A stretch of 64,000 bases of DNA from Acidobacteriota bacterium. GTDB taxonomy: Bacteria > Acidobacteriota > JAAYUB01. The stretch spans positions 1 through 64,000 of the forward strand of contig JAFGRT010000021.1 in the NCBI GenBank assembly GCA_016935015.1, given 5' to 3'. This document shows positions 1-8,249 of this stretch, piece after piece; positions within the stretch are counted from its first letter, which is position 1, and every line of letters starts with the position of its first letter. The notes below the pieces were generated by a model. That model did not search any database, was not told the origin of the DNA, and was given only the letters and a program-made list of their open reading frames with translations. Position numbers and translations under genes: made by a program.

Positions 1-423
1 CATCCAGGGCAGGAAATCGAGCACCATGGTCGTCCAGCAGGCCCAGCTGCACCAGCCGCGGCCGAACAGAAACGTGCCGCCGATCTTGGCGATGAGATAG
101 TGCAGCACCGGACCGGAGAACGTGCCGGCCAGCAGGTAAAAGAAGAACCCCTCGATCTGCATGTTTTCCCGACCCAGGAAGCCGAGCACGCCCAGCATGT
201 AGAGTCCGATGAGCAGCTGGCTCAGTTTGCGGCCCCAGATCTTCTTTTCCCGGGGCAGGATGCCGAACAGCAATTCGCCCGCCGCCGCCGCCAGGCCGAT
301 GTACCCGAAGTTGAACAGGAAGAAGATATGGCCCTGGGCCTGCCACAGCCATACGCCGATCACCAGAAAGAAGAGGAGGGTGACGAAGCTCTCCGTGATC
401 ACTTTCTGCTTCATCTTTGGCAT
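1..423 (-). CDS. Membrane 4Fe-4S binding protein, N-terminal part (truncated by window edge)
   Basis: The minus strand is open from an ATG at 423 to base 1, giving 141 visible residues, so the ORF track (which needs a stop) omits it. The visible part has hydrophobic helices near residues 10-30 and 35-55, a third around 75-110, then the motif GRGWCSWACWT, typical of NapH/NosR/YccM-type polyferredoxin membrane proteins where it precedes the first cysteine cluster. These proteins pass electrons across the inner membrane to periplasmic or cytoplasmic reductases. The cluster-binding CxxCxxCxxxC repeats would lie beyond the left edge. A GGGGG run about 9 bases upstream of the ATG is a plausible ribosome site. 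The partner reductase cannot be named. Confidence 0.75.
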   Translation of the reverse strand, partial: MPKMKQKVITESFVTLLFFLVIGVWLWQAQGHIFFLFNFGYIGLAAAAGELLFGILPREKKIWGRKLSQLLIGLYMLGVLGFLGRENMQIEGFFFYLLAGTFSGPVLHYLIAKIGGTFLFGRGWCSWACWTTMVLDFLPWM

Positions 424-502
424 GACGAGTGCCCCCGGGTTTGGTTTTCCGTAAGATAATTCCCTTCAGTTTAAGCAAAGCTGCTTCCATTGCAATCTTT
501 TT

Positions 503-748
503 TTGTCCTTGGCGGAAAGTACGTCGGCCACGGGTCCCGGCTCGGGGTGTGCCGGCGGCAGGGCCGTCCGGGGCATGGAGTTGGGTCCGGACAATTCCAT
601 GCCGGGCCAGTGGAAGACGTCGCAGCGGGCGGATTACCTACATGCAGTCCCGGGCGGTCCCGGGAAGCCCTATGCCCGCTACTACGTGGAGGGCAACCGG
701 ATGATGTTCACTTTCGACAACGGCAACCGCGAGATCTGGTACCGGTGA
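503..748 (+). CDS. Small hypothetical ORF, doubtful
   Basis: This lies in the 490-base stretch (424-914) between the 4Fe-4S gene and mazF, which otherwise shows nothing I recognise. The 81-codon ORF has an unconvincing N-terminus. From an internal ATG at 575 it encodes about 57 residues ending in an aromatic, polar stretch (YYVEGNRMMF...REIWYR) that reads like real protein. No good Shine-Dalgarno precedes either start. It may be a small gene, the tail of a decayed gene, or chance. I do not recognise a family. Confidence 0.25.
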   Translation: MSLAESTSATGPGSGCAGGRAVRGMELGPDNSMPGQWKTSQRADYLHAVPGGPGKPYARYYVEGNRMMFTFDNGNREIWYR

Positions 749-914
749 TGGGACATTCGAGGGGAAGGACCCTTGTCAGGACCATGTCTAAGGCGTCGGT
801 TCCGGCAGATGGACCATGGGTGTTGCGGAGGCGAAACTTCTCCACTGTTTACAGAGATCATTGATAGATAATGGTATGTTTCTCATTTGCCGGTGAAACA
901 GGAACGTACACCGT

Positions 915-1265
915 TCACGGGGTAGTCGTAAATAGCAATGTGTTCAGTTTGCCCAGTATCTCCTGCATCTGCTCGACAGGCAGGGTTTCAATTCGTTCGG
1001 CACAGTGGACGCGCCAATCGAGACTCTTCACCTGATCGGCCAGGACGACGCCCGTAACAAAATAGCCCTCCGGTATGCGGACCTCAAAGGGATACCCCTT
1101 GATTTCACGTGTCACCGGGCAGAGCAGCACCAGCCCCACTTTCCCGTTGTAGGCCGCCGGCGACAGGATGACCGCCGGCCGGCGCCCGGCCTGTTCATGG
1201 CCTGCCTGGGGATTGAAATCGATCCAGACCAGGTCGCCTCGCTCGGGCACATAGGGGGAGTTCAT
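915..1265 (-). CDS. mazF: MazF-type endoribonuclease toxin
   Basis: A 116-residue PemK/MazF-family toxin. The fold signature is visible at the N-terminus (RGDLVWIDFNPQAGHEQAGRRPAVILS), with the later strand containing CPVTREIKG and the C-terminal LADQVKSLDW helix of the ChpB/MazF group. Family members cleave mRNA at short specific sequences when freed from the antitoxin. The ATG overlaps the mazE stop by four bases (ATGA), so the two are translationally coupled in the usual antitoxin-first order. All segments expected of a full-length toxin are present, and nothing indicates inactivation. Confidence 0.93.
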   Translation of the reverse strand: MNSPYVPERGDLVWIDFNPQAGHEQAGRRPAVILSPAAYNGKVGLVLLCPVTREIKGYPFEVRIPEGYFVTGVVLADQVKSLDWRVHCAERIETLPVEQMQEILGKLNTLLFTTTP

Positions 1266-1504
1266 GGGTTTTCCCCGCCCACGTCATGTCCGGTATCCAC
1301 TTCGGCATGAATATTTTTGGGAGTGACGTGCGAAAGCAGTTCATTCAACTCGTACATGGCGTTGTACTTGGGTTTGATCACCACGACACCGTGGCGGCAG
1401 GAGATATCCACTTTCACGTTTTCTGCCAGGCCGGCTTCCTCGGCAAAGGCCTTGGGTATCCTTACCGCCAGGCTGTTGCCCCATTTTTGCACTTTGCTTT
1501 CCAT
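1262..1504 (-). CDS. mazE: MazE-type antitoxin (AbrB/MazE fold)
   Basis: An 80-residue antitoxin starting at the ATG at 1504, where a GGGGAGG Shine-Dalgarno lies about 8 bases upstream. The ORF track extends it to 1555, but that segment crosses the likely operator. The N-terminal half is a swapped-hairpin DNA-binding domain (KVQKWGNSLAVRIPKAFAEEAGL), the hallmark of MazE/SpoVT-AbrB proteins. The acidic, Gly-rich C-terminal tail is the part that in this family blocks the toxin active site. It forms a two-gene operon with mazF and probably represses it through the inverted repeat just upstream. Confidence 0.93.
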   Translation of the reverse strand: MESKVQKWGNSLAVRIPKAFAEEAGLAENVKVDISCRHGVVVIKPKYNAMYELNELLSHVTPKNIHAEVDTGHDVGGENP

Positions 1505-1522
1505 CTGCAGCGGCCTCCCCAT

Positions 1523-1541
1523 GTATCTACATAGAAGATAC
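1523..1541. promoter_or_regulatory. Candidate mazEF operator (inverted repeat)
   Basis: GTATCT-N7-AGATAC is a perfect 6-bp inverted repeat centred about 28 bases upstream of the mazE start. On the minus strand a TTGAGT...TATGTA pair with a 16-base spacer overlaps it, a weak sigma-70-like match. MazE proteins bind palindromes at their own promoter, so this is the natural autoregulatory site. The assignment rests on position and symmetry only. Confidence 0.4.
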
Positions 1542-1853
1542 CGTTGCAGACTCAAGGTTGTCGTTTTTTATATGCAATCCGCGACAGAACTGGCCTGCAG
1601 AGATCGATGGCTGCCGGGAGGGGTGACTCAAATTCTCTTCCCGGGGAAGGCGGAGATGCATGGAAATTGCTTCGGTTGAAAGTTTATTCTGTTCTTCGAG
1701 CCTGGCTTCGCCGGTGATAGAGGCGTTCGGTGAACCCGCCTTTCTTTTCGAAGGCGTCGGCCTGGGCGGCCAGCTGGCGGTCGAGGAGGCTGCCCGCCAC
1801 GGCGATAAGCACCAGCGCAGCGTTGGCGGCGATTTCGGGGTAGGAAGATCGGC

Positions 1854-1912
1854 TGGACGAAGTGGACATTGTGGACGGAGTGGACATTGTGGACGGAGTG
1901 GACGGAGTGGAT
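1854..1912 (+). repeat. 9-bp tandem array, TGGAC units on the plus strand (7 units)
   Basis: TGGAC (the last unit TGGAT) recurs at 1854, 1863, 1872, 1881, 1890, 1899 and 1908, exactly every 9 bases, with units such as TGGACATTG and TGGACGGAG alternating. Because the period is a multiple of three, the array stays open in all frames and explains the odd WTEWTEW and VHSVHN peptides in the ORF track. It sits inside the suffix-domain remnant. Confidence 0.95.
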
Positions 1913-1970
1913 ATGGAAGAAGCAGGGGGCAGGGAATGCCCATCGCCCGGTCTGGCTTTTGGTTCCTCCT

Positions 1971-2002
1971 GTCCAAGTTGTCCATGTCGTCCACTCTGTC
2001 CA
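1971..2002 (-). repeat. 9-bp array of the same core in the opposite orientation (4 units)
   Basis: GTCCA on the plus strand (TGGAC on the minus strand) recurs at 1971, 1980, 1989 and 1998, again every 9 bases. It faces the array at 1854-1912 across roughly 60 bases, so the two could pair as a long imperfect hairpin in single-stranded DNA or RNA. Confidence 0.93.
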
Positions 2003-2049
2003 CCCATACCCATCCTCCCCAATGAACATTTCCGAATCTGAAGAAATTC

Positions 2050-4023
2050 CTACCGTCTGATTCTCGCCACCCAGCCGCCGCCGGGGGCCAGTCGGACGGT
2101 CAGAGTGGTGGCGGCGTCCACCTGCTGGGGCCGACGCACGAAATCACGGCCATGGCGATGGGCGTTGACGCCGTCCTGCCAGATGTCGGCCCGCCAGGGG
2201 CCCTGGCCCAGAAAATCGAAGGACACGTCCAGGGTCCGGGCGGAGCCGTCCGTCATGGCGGCGACCCACCATTCCTCCCCCGTGCGCCGGGCCAGCAGGA
2301 CGTATTCGCCCACGCGGGCATCCAGGGCGCGGGTCTCGTGCCAGGTGGTCGGCACCGCCGCCAGGAGTTCCATGGCCTCGGGCTCGCGCCAGTAATGGGA
2401 CGGCGAATCGGCCAGCATCTGCAGCGGACTCTCGAAGATCACATATATGGCCAGCTGGTGGCAGCGGGTGCCCTGGCTCATGGGCACGCGGAAAACGGGG
2501 GCGAACTCCTTCTCCTGGGCGTTGAGCATGGCGCCGGGGGTGTAGTCCATGGGGCCGGCCAGCATGCGGGTGAAGGGGAGGGTGACGTCGTGGGCCGGCG
2601 TCACGTCACGGCTCCACTTGTTCCACTCCAGGCCGCGCACCCCTTCGCGGGTGAGGACGTTGGGATAGGCCCGGCGCAGCCCCGTGGGTTTGTAGGCGCC
2701 GTGAAAATCCACCAGCAGGTGATGGGCCGCCGCCTGGCGGGCGCACTTCCAATAGAAATTCACCATCTTCTGGTCGTCGCGCTGCATGAAATCCACCTTG
2801 ATCCCCTTGACGCCCCATTCCTCGAAGGCGGGCAGGGCCTCGTCCATCTGCCGTTCCAGGGTCAGCCAGACGCACCAGAGGATGATGCCCACGTTTTGGG
2901 AGCGGGCGTGGCGCAAAACCGCCGGCAAGTCCAGCTTGGGATTGATTTTGAACAGATCGGTGGTGTCGGACCAGCCCTCGTCCAGGATGATGTACCCGAT
3001 GCCGTACCGGGCGGCGAAATCGATATAGTGGCAATAGGTGGCCGTGTTGATGCCGGCCTCGAAATTGACGCCGAACAGGTTGTTGGCGTTCCACCAGTCC
3101 CAGGCCACCTTGCCAGGCCGAATCCATGCTGTGTCCGACAGTTCCAGGTCGGGCGCCAGGCGGTAGACCAGGTCGTTTTCCAGCAGTTGCCGGTCCTGCG
3201 TTGCCACCAGCACGGCTCGCCAGGGGTAGGCGCGCTTGCCGGCGGTGACGGCCAGGTAGTCGGCCCGTTCCGTCACGACCAGGTCCCGGTCGCGCCGGAG
3301 TTCCTCCTTGAGCGGGTATGACGGGAAGCGGGCGTGCAGCAACGCCTCGCGCCCGTCACCGCGCAGGTACATGCCCGGGTAGTCGGCCAGGTCCGCCTCG
3401 GTCACGGCCAGCAGGGTGCCCGAGTCCAGCCGCACCAGGACGGGTAGGCAGGCCATCTGTCGGGTCGCAAGTGACTTGACGGCCAGTTTGGGATAGACCC
3501 GCTCGGAATGGGTCATGAAGTTTTCCTCTTCCCCGAACCAGGCGACGGGATCGCCGGGGAAGCGGTAGGCGGCCGTCTCGGCGCGGACGGTGATCTCCCC
3601 GGGCTGGTCGGTCACAAAGCGCCAGGCGGCGCCGTCGTCGTAGACGCGGACGACCAGCCCATAGCCGTCGCCGAAGCGCAGATCCAGCTCATTGTACTCA
3701 TCGGGGATGACGGACCGCTTTTCAGGAACCACCGGGTGCAACACCGCCCGGTGTTCGCGACGCGACTCGCGCAGAGGCCCGTGGCGGCCGTCCAGCACCC
3801 GGTCCGGCTCGCCGGCCAGGGTGAGGGCCATGCGATCCACCTCCAGCAGTGTCTCCAATCCCCGCACGAGGCGCAGGGCGAGGGCCGGCGAGGTCTCCAC
3901 CCGCAGCGTCAGGTTGCCGTCGGGGGATGACAGAATGAAGTGGGCGGCGGTCTCTTCGGCCCTCACCCCGGGGAAAATGGCCAGATCACCCGCGAGCAGG
4001 ATGACCAGCAGTGTCGCGCGCAT
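2050..4023 (-). CDS. Glycoside hydrolase family 97 (SusB-like alpha-glycosidase), secreted
   Basis: A 657-residue protein with a Sec signal peptide (MRATLLVILLAGDLAIFPGVRA), then the GH97 N-terminal beta-sandwich and a TIM barrel. Barrel signatures include YIILDEGWSD, GVKGIKVDFMQRDDQ and TREGVRGLEWNKW...TLPFTRMLAGPMDYTPG, the last typical of GH97 and containing the conserved active-site Glu region. Family members remove alpha-linked glucose or galactose from oligosaccharides in the periplasm; which one cannot be read here. I chose the ATG at 4023 because AGGAGG lies five bases upstream, while the track's GTG at 4029 falls inside that ribosome site. No SusC/SusD partners are nearby, so it does not look like a polysaccharide-utilisation locus. 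Confidence 0.93.
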   Translation of the reverse strand: MRATLLVILLAGDLAIFPGVRAEETAAHFILSSPDGNLTLRVETSPALALRLVRGLETLLEVDRMALTLAGEPDRVLDGRHGPLRESRREHRAVLHPVVPEKRSVIPDEYNELDLRFGDGYGLVVRVYDDGAAWRFVTDQPGEITVRAETAAYRFPGDPVAWFGEEENFMTHSERVYPKLAVKSLATRQMACLPVLVRLDSGTLLAVTEADLADYPGMYLRGDGREALLHARFPSYPLKEELRRDRDLVVTERADYLAVTAGKRAYPWRAVLVATQDRQLLENDLVYRLAPDLELSDTAWIRPGKVAWDWWNANNLFGVNFEAGINTATYCHYIDFAARYGIGYIILDEGWSDTTDLFKINPKLDLPAVLRHARSQNVGIILWCVWLTLERQMDEALPAFEEWGVKGIKVDFMQRDDQKMVNFYWKCARQAAAHHLLVDFHGAYKPTGLRRAYPNVLTREGVRGLEWNKWSRDVTPAHDVTLPFTRMLAGPMDYTPGAMLNAQEKEFAPVFRVPMSQGTRCHQLAIYVIFESPLQMLADSPSHYWREPEAMELLAAVPTTWHETRALDARVGEYVLLARRTGEEWWVAAMTDGSARTLDVSFDFLGQGPWRADIWQDGVNAHRHGRDFVRRPQQVDAATTLTVRLAPGGGWVARIRR

Positions 4024-4111
4024 ATCCACCTCCTGTGGTTACGGTTGCCTATGATTTGTGCCGAAGCATTCGGCCGGACTGTCAGGCGAGCTGTTCCTCC
4101 CCGGTGAGGGA

Positions 4112-5449
4112 CTATGATTCGGAGACCGGGGATTCCTCCACCGGCACCGTCGGTTCTGGCGACCAGCGGGCCAGATCCATTTCGCCCTCGGTTTTGGCGA
4201 CGATGACCGTGCCCGTCAGGTCGCCGGCCACGTTGACGGCGGTGCGGCCCATGTCCAGGATGGCGTCGATGCCCATGACCATGGCGTAGGCGGCGGCGGT
4301 GGGTGTCCCGCCCGTGACAGGCAGCCCCACCGATGTGAGCACCATCAGCAGCATGATGGCGCCGGCACCCGGCACGCCGGCCGTTCCGATGGAAGCCAGC
4401 ACCGCCGTGATGACCACGGTGATCTGTTGGGCCAGGGTCAGAGGCAGGCCGATGGCCAGGGAGATGAAGATGACGCAGACGCCCATGTAGATGGCCGTGC
4501 CGTCCATGTTGATGGTGGCGCCGAGGGGCAGGGTGAAGGAGTAAACGTTGCGGGAGACGCCCAGGTTCTTGTCCACGTTGCGCATGCTCACCGGCAGGGT
4601 GCCGCTGGAGCTGCGGGTGACGAAGGCCGTCAGCAGGGCCTCGCGCACCGCCCGGTAAAATGTCACGGCGTTCAGCCGCCACAGGCTCAGCAGCCCGCCG
4701 TACACCAGCAGAGCGTGCAGGATGAAGCCGATGAAGACGGCCAGGGTCACCTTGCCCAGCGGGCCCACTGCCTCGGCGCCCTGCTTGGCGAAGACGACGG
4801 CGATGAGGGCGAAGACCCCGATGGGCGCGTACTGCAGCACCCAGCGGACAATGATGTACATCACCTCAGCGCCGCCGTCACAGACGACGTAGAGGGTGGC
4901 ACCGGCTTTTCGCAGGCGCGGGTCGCCGCTGATCTTCAGGTAGGAGATGGCGATACCGGCCAGCAGAGCGAAGAAGATGGTGGGCAGGACATGTCCCTCG
5001 GCCAGGGCGGCGAAAGGATTGGTGGGAATGATGTTCATGAGGGTGTCCACCAGGCTGGGGGTAGCCAGTTCCTCGCCGGCGACGGTGCCAACGGCGCTCA
5101 GATCCAGGTTGGCGCCGGGCTGGAGCATGTTGCCCAGCAGCAGGCCGATGGTGACGGCGAAGGCCGAAGTGAACAGGTAGTAGACCACGATCTTGACGCC
5201 GATTTTCCCCAGCTCCGCCGGGCTGATGCTGGCGGCGCCGACCACCAGGGTGGTGAAGATAAGGGGCATCACGATCATTTTCAGCAGGTTGATGAAGAGG
5301 GTGCCCAATGGATCCACCCAGAGGATGGCCTCTCCGGCCCAGATCCCGGCGACAGCGCCGATAACGAGGCCGATGAAAATGCGCAGCGGGAGGTTGGTCC
5401 GGAAGTACCAGCCCAACAAGTTGCGCCGGCGCGGCGGGTCTGCGGTCAT
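4112..5449 (-). CDS. Dicarboxylate/amino acid:cation symporter (DAACS family)
   Basis: A 445-residue inner-membrane carrier of the GltP/DctA type that imports glutamate, aspartate or C4-dicarboxylates with Na+ or H+. Family motifs are clear: the serine-rich re-entrant loop [11 protein letters not shown], the helix motif [11 protein letters not shown], and the second hairpin [11 protein letters not shown] followed by [18 protein letters not shown], which in this family ligates substrate and cation. At least eight hydrophobic segments are visible. The ATG at 5449 is preferred over the GTG at 5455 because GAGG sits about five bases before it. It is transcribed alone and followed by a modest GCCGAA-GCA-TTCGGC hairpin at 4060-4074. 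Confidence 0.93.
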   Translation of the reverse strand: MTADPPRRRNLLGWYFRTNLPLRIFIGLVIGAVAGIWAGEAILWVDPLGTLFINLLKMIVMPLIFTTLVVGAASISPAELGKIGVKIVVYYLFTSAFAVTIGLLLGNMLQPGANLDLSAVGTVAGEELATPSLVDTLMNIIPTNPFAALAEGHVLPTIFFALLAGIAISYLKISGDPRLRKAGATLYVVCDGGAEVMYIIVRWVLQYAPIGVFALIAVVFAKQGAEAVGPLGKVTLAVFIGFILHALLVYGGLLSLWRLNAVTFYRAVREALLTAFVTRSSSGTLPVSMRNVDKNLGVSRNVYSFTLPLGATINMDGTAIYMGVCVIFISLAIGLPLTLAQQITVVITAVLASIGTAGVPGAGAIMLLMVLTSVGLPVTGGTPTAAAYAMVMGIDAILDMGRTAVNVAGDLTGTVIVAKTEGEMDLARWSPEPTVPVEESPVSES

Positions 5450-5537
5450 GGCCACCTCACACAGGGGAATCGTTCGTCAGCCGGATCGATGGTTTCGCTG
5501 CTATTGACCGATACTATACCTGAAATTGCAGCGGATT

Positions 5538-6530
5538 TCATCCGTCGGGTGGTTTCAGCCGCGAATGTTCCTCCAAAAAAACCGCCACCCGCTCCTCGTG
5601 ATAATACTCGCGCTGCGGATCGAAGAAGCGGACGAATCCGACATGGCCGCCCCGGGACGGAATTTCAAGGAAAAACCGGGGATTGCCCTCGGCCTCGGCC
5701 CGGGGAAAACAGGACGGTGACAGGAACGGATCGTCGGCGGCGTTGAGTAACAGGGTCGGTCGGCGGATGCCGGGCAAAAATTGTCGCGAGCTGCTGCGGG
5801 CCCAATAGTCGGCGGCGTCGGTGAAGCCGTGGAACGGCGCGGTGTAGCGGTCGTCGAATTCGCGGAAGGTAGTCATCCGGTCGTAGTCGTCGAGGTGGAT
5901 GTCATCGGGGAACAGGGCGCGTTTCTCCTCCAGTTTGCGCCGCAGCTTGCGTAGAAAGCGGCGCATGTAGAGGCGGTTGCCCGGCCGGGCCAGACGCTCG
6001 GCCGAGCCGGCCAGGTCCACGGGGGCGGAGACGGCGGCGGCGGTGGTAAGCATGGCTGGCACGTTGCGCTCCCCTTCGCCCAGGTACTTCAGCACCACGT
6101 TGCCGCCCAGGCTGAAGCCCACCAGGGCCAGTTCGCGGTGGGGGCAGTGAGCGATGATGTGCCGGATGACCGCGGCCACATCAGCCGTATCGCCGCTGTG
6201 GTAGGTACGCAACAAACGGTTGGGGACACCGCTGCAGCCGCGGAAGTTGAGAGCCAGGCAGTCCCAACGACGACGGTTGAGGGCACGGACCATGCCGCGG
6301 ATGTATTCGGAACGGGCACTGGACTCCAGCCCATGACAGAGCAGCACCAACCGTTCGGCACCAGTGCGGGACCAGTCCAGGTCGACGAAGTCGCCGTCGG
6401 AAAGCTCCAGGCGCTGTCGCACGTAACTAACACCTGTTACTTTTCGGAAGAGGGAGGGGATGACGGTCAGCAGGTGGGAATGTCGCAAAAGAAGGGGCGA
6501 TCGGTATGCGGACAATTCAACGACGGGCAT
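5538..6530 (-). CDS. Alpha/beta hydrolase, YheT family
   Basis: A 330-residue YheT-type serine hydrolase. From the ATG at 6530 the protein begins MPVVELSAYRSPLLLRHSHLLTVIPSLFR, the characteristic family start (short N-terminus, then the LLRHxHLLTxxPSLF stretch). The further 89 codons in the track's ORF look non-coding. The nucleophile elbow is GFSLGG, the oxyanion-region HGLE follows strand beta3, and NFRGCSG marks the usual Asn-Phe-Arg-Gly turn. The acid and His fall in AADDPFLS and RGGHVGF. YheT proteins are esterases of unclear physiological substrate. It lies upstream of, and in the same direction as, the symporter, about 90 bases away. Confidence 0.9.
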   Translation of the reverse strand: MPVVELSAYRSPLLLRHSHLLTVIPSLFRKVTGVSYVRQRLELSDGDFVDLDWSRTGAERLVLLCHGLESSARSEYIRGMVRALNRRRWDCLALNFRGCSGVPNRLLRTYHSGDTADVAAVIRHIIAHCPHRELALVGFSLGGNVVLKYLGEGERNVPAMLTTAAAVSAPVDLAGSAERLARPGNRLYMRRFLRKLRRKLEEKRALFPDDIHLDDYDRMTTFREFDDRYTAPFHGFTDAADYWARSSSRQFLPGIRRPTLLLNAADDPFLSPSCFPRAEAEGNPRFFLEIPSRGGHVGFVRFFDPQREYYHEERVAVFLEEHSRLKPPDG

Positions 6531-6764
6531 ACGGTGGCTCAACCGGGTCGGATATTCAGTGAAAAAAATATTGTACCCGAGACAGGCGGCCGTTTCCAGC
6601 GAATCATGCGTAGGCGAGCGAAGACAACTGCGGAGCCGCCGCATCGCAACCGGGTAGGCGGTTGCCAGGTATTTGAATCTCCGGGCGGTCGGGAGACACC
6701 CAATACAGAACGAACGGCACCCGGAACGGATGCCGTAAACCACTATTGCACGAGAGGGAAACCC

Positions 6765-7379
6765 ATGCCGAACACAACCGACATCAACCACCGCCACCGG
6801 GGCCGACGACTGGGCCCCTTGGTGATGATTCTGCTGGCAGGAGGTCTCATCATGAGCGATAACGGTGCCTTTATCATCGACGATTTCTCACTGGAGAGCG
6901 GCATGTCGCTCCTGGGCACGCGCTGGGTCGGTTTTACGGATCAGGTGATGGGCGGAGTCTCGTCGGCGCGTTACGGGGTGATGGAAGAGGAGGGCCGGCG
7001 TTTTCTGCGCCTGCAGGGCCGCGTGTCCCTGGAAAACAACGGCGGCTTCGTCCAGGTGGCCCTCTCCCTGGTGAATGACGGCCGGGTCTTCGACGCCTCG
7101 GCCTATACAGGCATCCGCCTGCGGGTGCGGGGCAACGGCGAGGGCTACTACATTCACCTGCGGACGCGGGACTGCCTGCTGCCCTGGCAGTACTATGCCG
7201 CCCCGTTCACCGCCGGTCTGGAGTGGCGGGATGTGGTGATCCCCTTCAACGCCTTCACGGCGGCCTCCCTGCGCCGCGGGCTGGACACCTCGGCCCTCAC
7301 TCGCATCGCCGTCGTCGGTGCCAAGCGTGAGTTCGAGGCCGACGTCGCCATGGCCCGCCTGGAGTTTGTTGGCCGATAG
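6765..7379 (+). CDS. CIA30-family protein, probably exported
   Basis: A 204-residue protein with a CIA30 (complex I intermediate-associated protein 30) jelly-roll domain: IDDFSLESG...GTRWVGFTDQVMGGVSSAR near the start, then GRVSLENNGGFVQV, GIRLRVRGNGEGY, and the end ARLEFVGR. The role of bacterial members is unknown; many are carbohydrate-binding-like. The start is uncertain. ATG 6765 gives an arginine-rich n-region and a hydrophobic stretch like a signal or anchor. ATG 6852 has a better ribosome site (AGGAGG, seven bases upstream) and would give a cytoplasmic 175-residue form. The 234 bases before it (6531-6764), shared with the divergent yheT gene, hold no other gene. Confidence 0.83.
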   Translation: MPNTTDINHRHRGRRLGPLVMILLAGGLIMSDNGAFIIDDFSLESGMSLLGTRWVGFTDQVMGGVSSARYGVMEEEGRRFLRLQGRVSLENNGGFVQVALSLVNDGRVFDASAYTGIRLRVRGNGEGYYIHLRTRDCLLPWQYYAAPFTAGLEWRDVVIPFNAFTAASLRRGLDTSALTRIAVVGAKREFEADVAMARLEFVGR

Positions 7380-7527
7380 CTTCGGCCCAAGTGAGCCACG
7401 GGAACCCCTTCACCCCCTGTTTTCACTCCCACATCCCGCCGACCTGTGTTAGGATTCGGTACCAATCGTGGATTCGTTCGGACGAACCATCGGCGGAACT
7501 GCGACCGCCCGTCATGGAGGATGACCG

Positions 7528-8178
7528 GTGGGTGAACGATCTGGGACAGCCGACGGCGGTGCATTGCCGCCGCGGAAAGTGACCGTCTACTGCGCCGCCA
7601 GTCGGCGTGTGCCGGCGATCTATCTCGACGCGGCGGCCAGCCTGGGCGCCGAGCTGGCCGGGCGGGGTGCGGCCATTTACACCGGCGGCGGTTCGGTGGG
7701 CCTCATGGGCCGGTTGGCCGATGCCGCCCTGGCAAGCGGTGGAGAGGTCATCGGCATCATTCCGCGCTTCATGCAGGACCTGGAATGGGGACATTCCGGC
7801 CTGACCCGGCTGCATGTGGTGCCCGACATGCATGTGCGCAAGGCCATGCTACTGGCCGAGGGGGAGGCCCTGGTGGCCCTGCCCGGCGGTTGCGGCACGC
7901 TGGAGGAACTGCTGGAGGCCATCACCTGGAAGCGGCTGGGTCTGTTCGTCCGCCCCATCGTGCTGGTCAATATCAACGGCTTCTACAATCCGCTGCTGGT
8001 CTTACTGCAGCAGATGATTGACCAGGGGTTTATGGATGCGCGCCACAGCCGCATGTGGCAGGTGGTGGACCAACCGGCGGCAGTGTGGGACGCCATCCGC
8101 CAGGCGCCGGCCTGGGAGGAAGCGAACCGCCGGTTCGCCGTGCCGGGTGTCACCCCGGACGGCACACGCCAGGCGTGA
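7528..8178 (+). CDS. LOG-family (TIGR00730) phosphoribohydrolase
   Basis: A 216-residue Rossmann-fold protein of the LOG family. The signature PGGCGTLEE at residues 119-127 and the preceding VRKAMLLAEGEALVAL segment form the nucleotide-binding and catalytic site. YTGGGSVGLMG near residue 51 is the second conserved loop. Family members hydrolyse nucleoside 5'-monophosphates to free base and ribose 5-phosphate; plant and some bacterial members release cytokinins. GTG at 7528 is taken as the start because GGAGG lies seven bases before it. It is followed 71 bases later by the nitrilase gene on the same strand. Confidence 0.92.
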   Translation: MGERSGTADGGALPPRKVTVYCAASRRVPAIYLDAAASLGAELAGRGAAIYTGGGSVGLMGRLADAALASGGEVIGIIPRFMQDLEWGHSGLTRLHVVPDMHVRKAMLLAEGEALVALPGGCGTLEELLEAITWKRLGLFVRPIVLVNINGFYNPLLVLLQQMIDQGFMDARHSRMWQVVDQPAAVWDAIRQAPAWEEANRRFAVPGVTPDGTRQA

Positions 8179-8249
8179 CTGGTCATCGGCCTTTTCGATC
8201 CGATGTTGTAGTAAACGATCCATCAACACTCCGGGGAGGAATCATATCC

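Larger units (their letters stand above)
1684..2022 (-). pseudogene. Remnant of a four-helix-bundle suffix-domain protein with repeat linker
   Basis: The last 54 codons of this 112-codon minus-strand ORF read SSYPEIAANAALVL...LLDRQLAAQ...FEKKGGFTERLYHRR. From memory this matches the C-terminal suffix domain found on some four-helix-bundle (23S rRNA intervening-sequence-type) proteins, which is joined to the bundle by a low-complexity linker. Here the linker is the 9-bp repeat array, read as STPSTMSTPST, but no four-helix-bundle domain precedes it. The ORF instead begins inside a second repeat block only 27 bases downstream of the GH97 stop. It is most likely a decayed gene, with its 5' part lost. 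Confidence 0.55.

Noticed and set aside
1854-2002. Possible CRISPR array or coding tandem repeat
   Set aside because: The unit is only 9 bases with no spacers of 30-40 bases, and the peptide reading (VHSVHN, WTEWTE) arises in every frame because the period is a multiple of three.
2152-3321. 389-codon plus-strand ORF
   Set aside because: It lies antisense to the GH97 gene, is rich in Gly, Gln and His, and matches no family; a shadow of GC-rich coding sequence.
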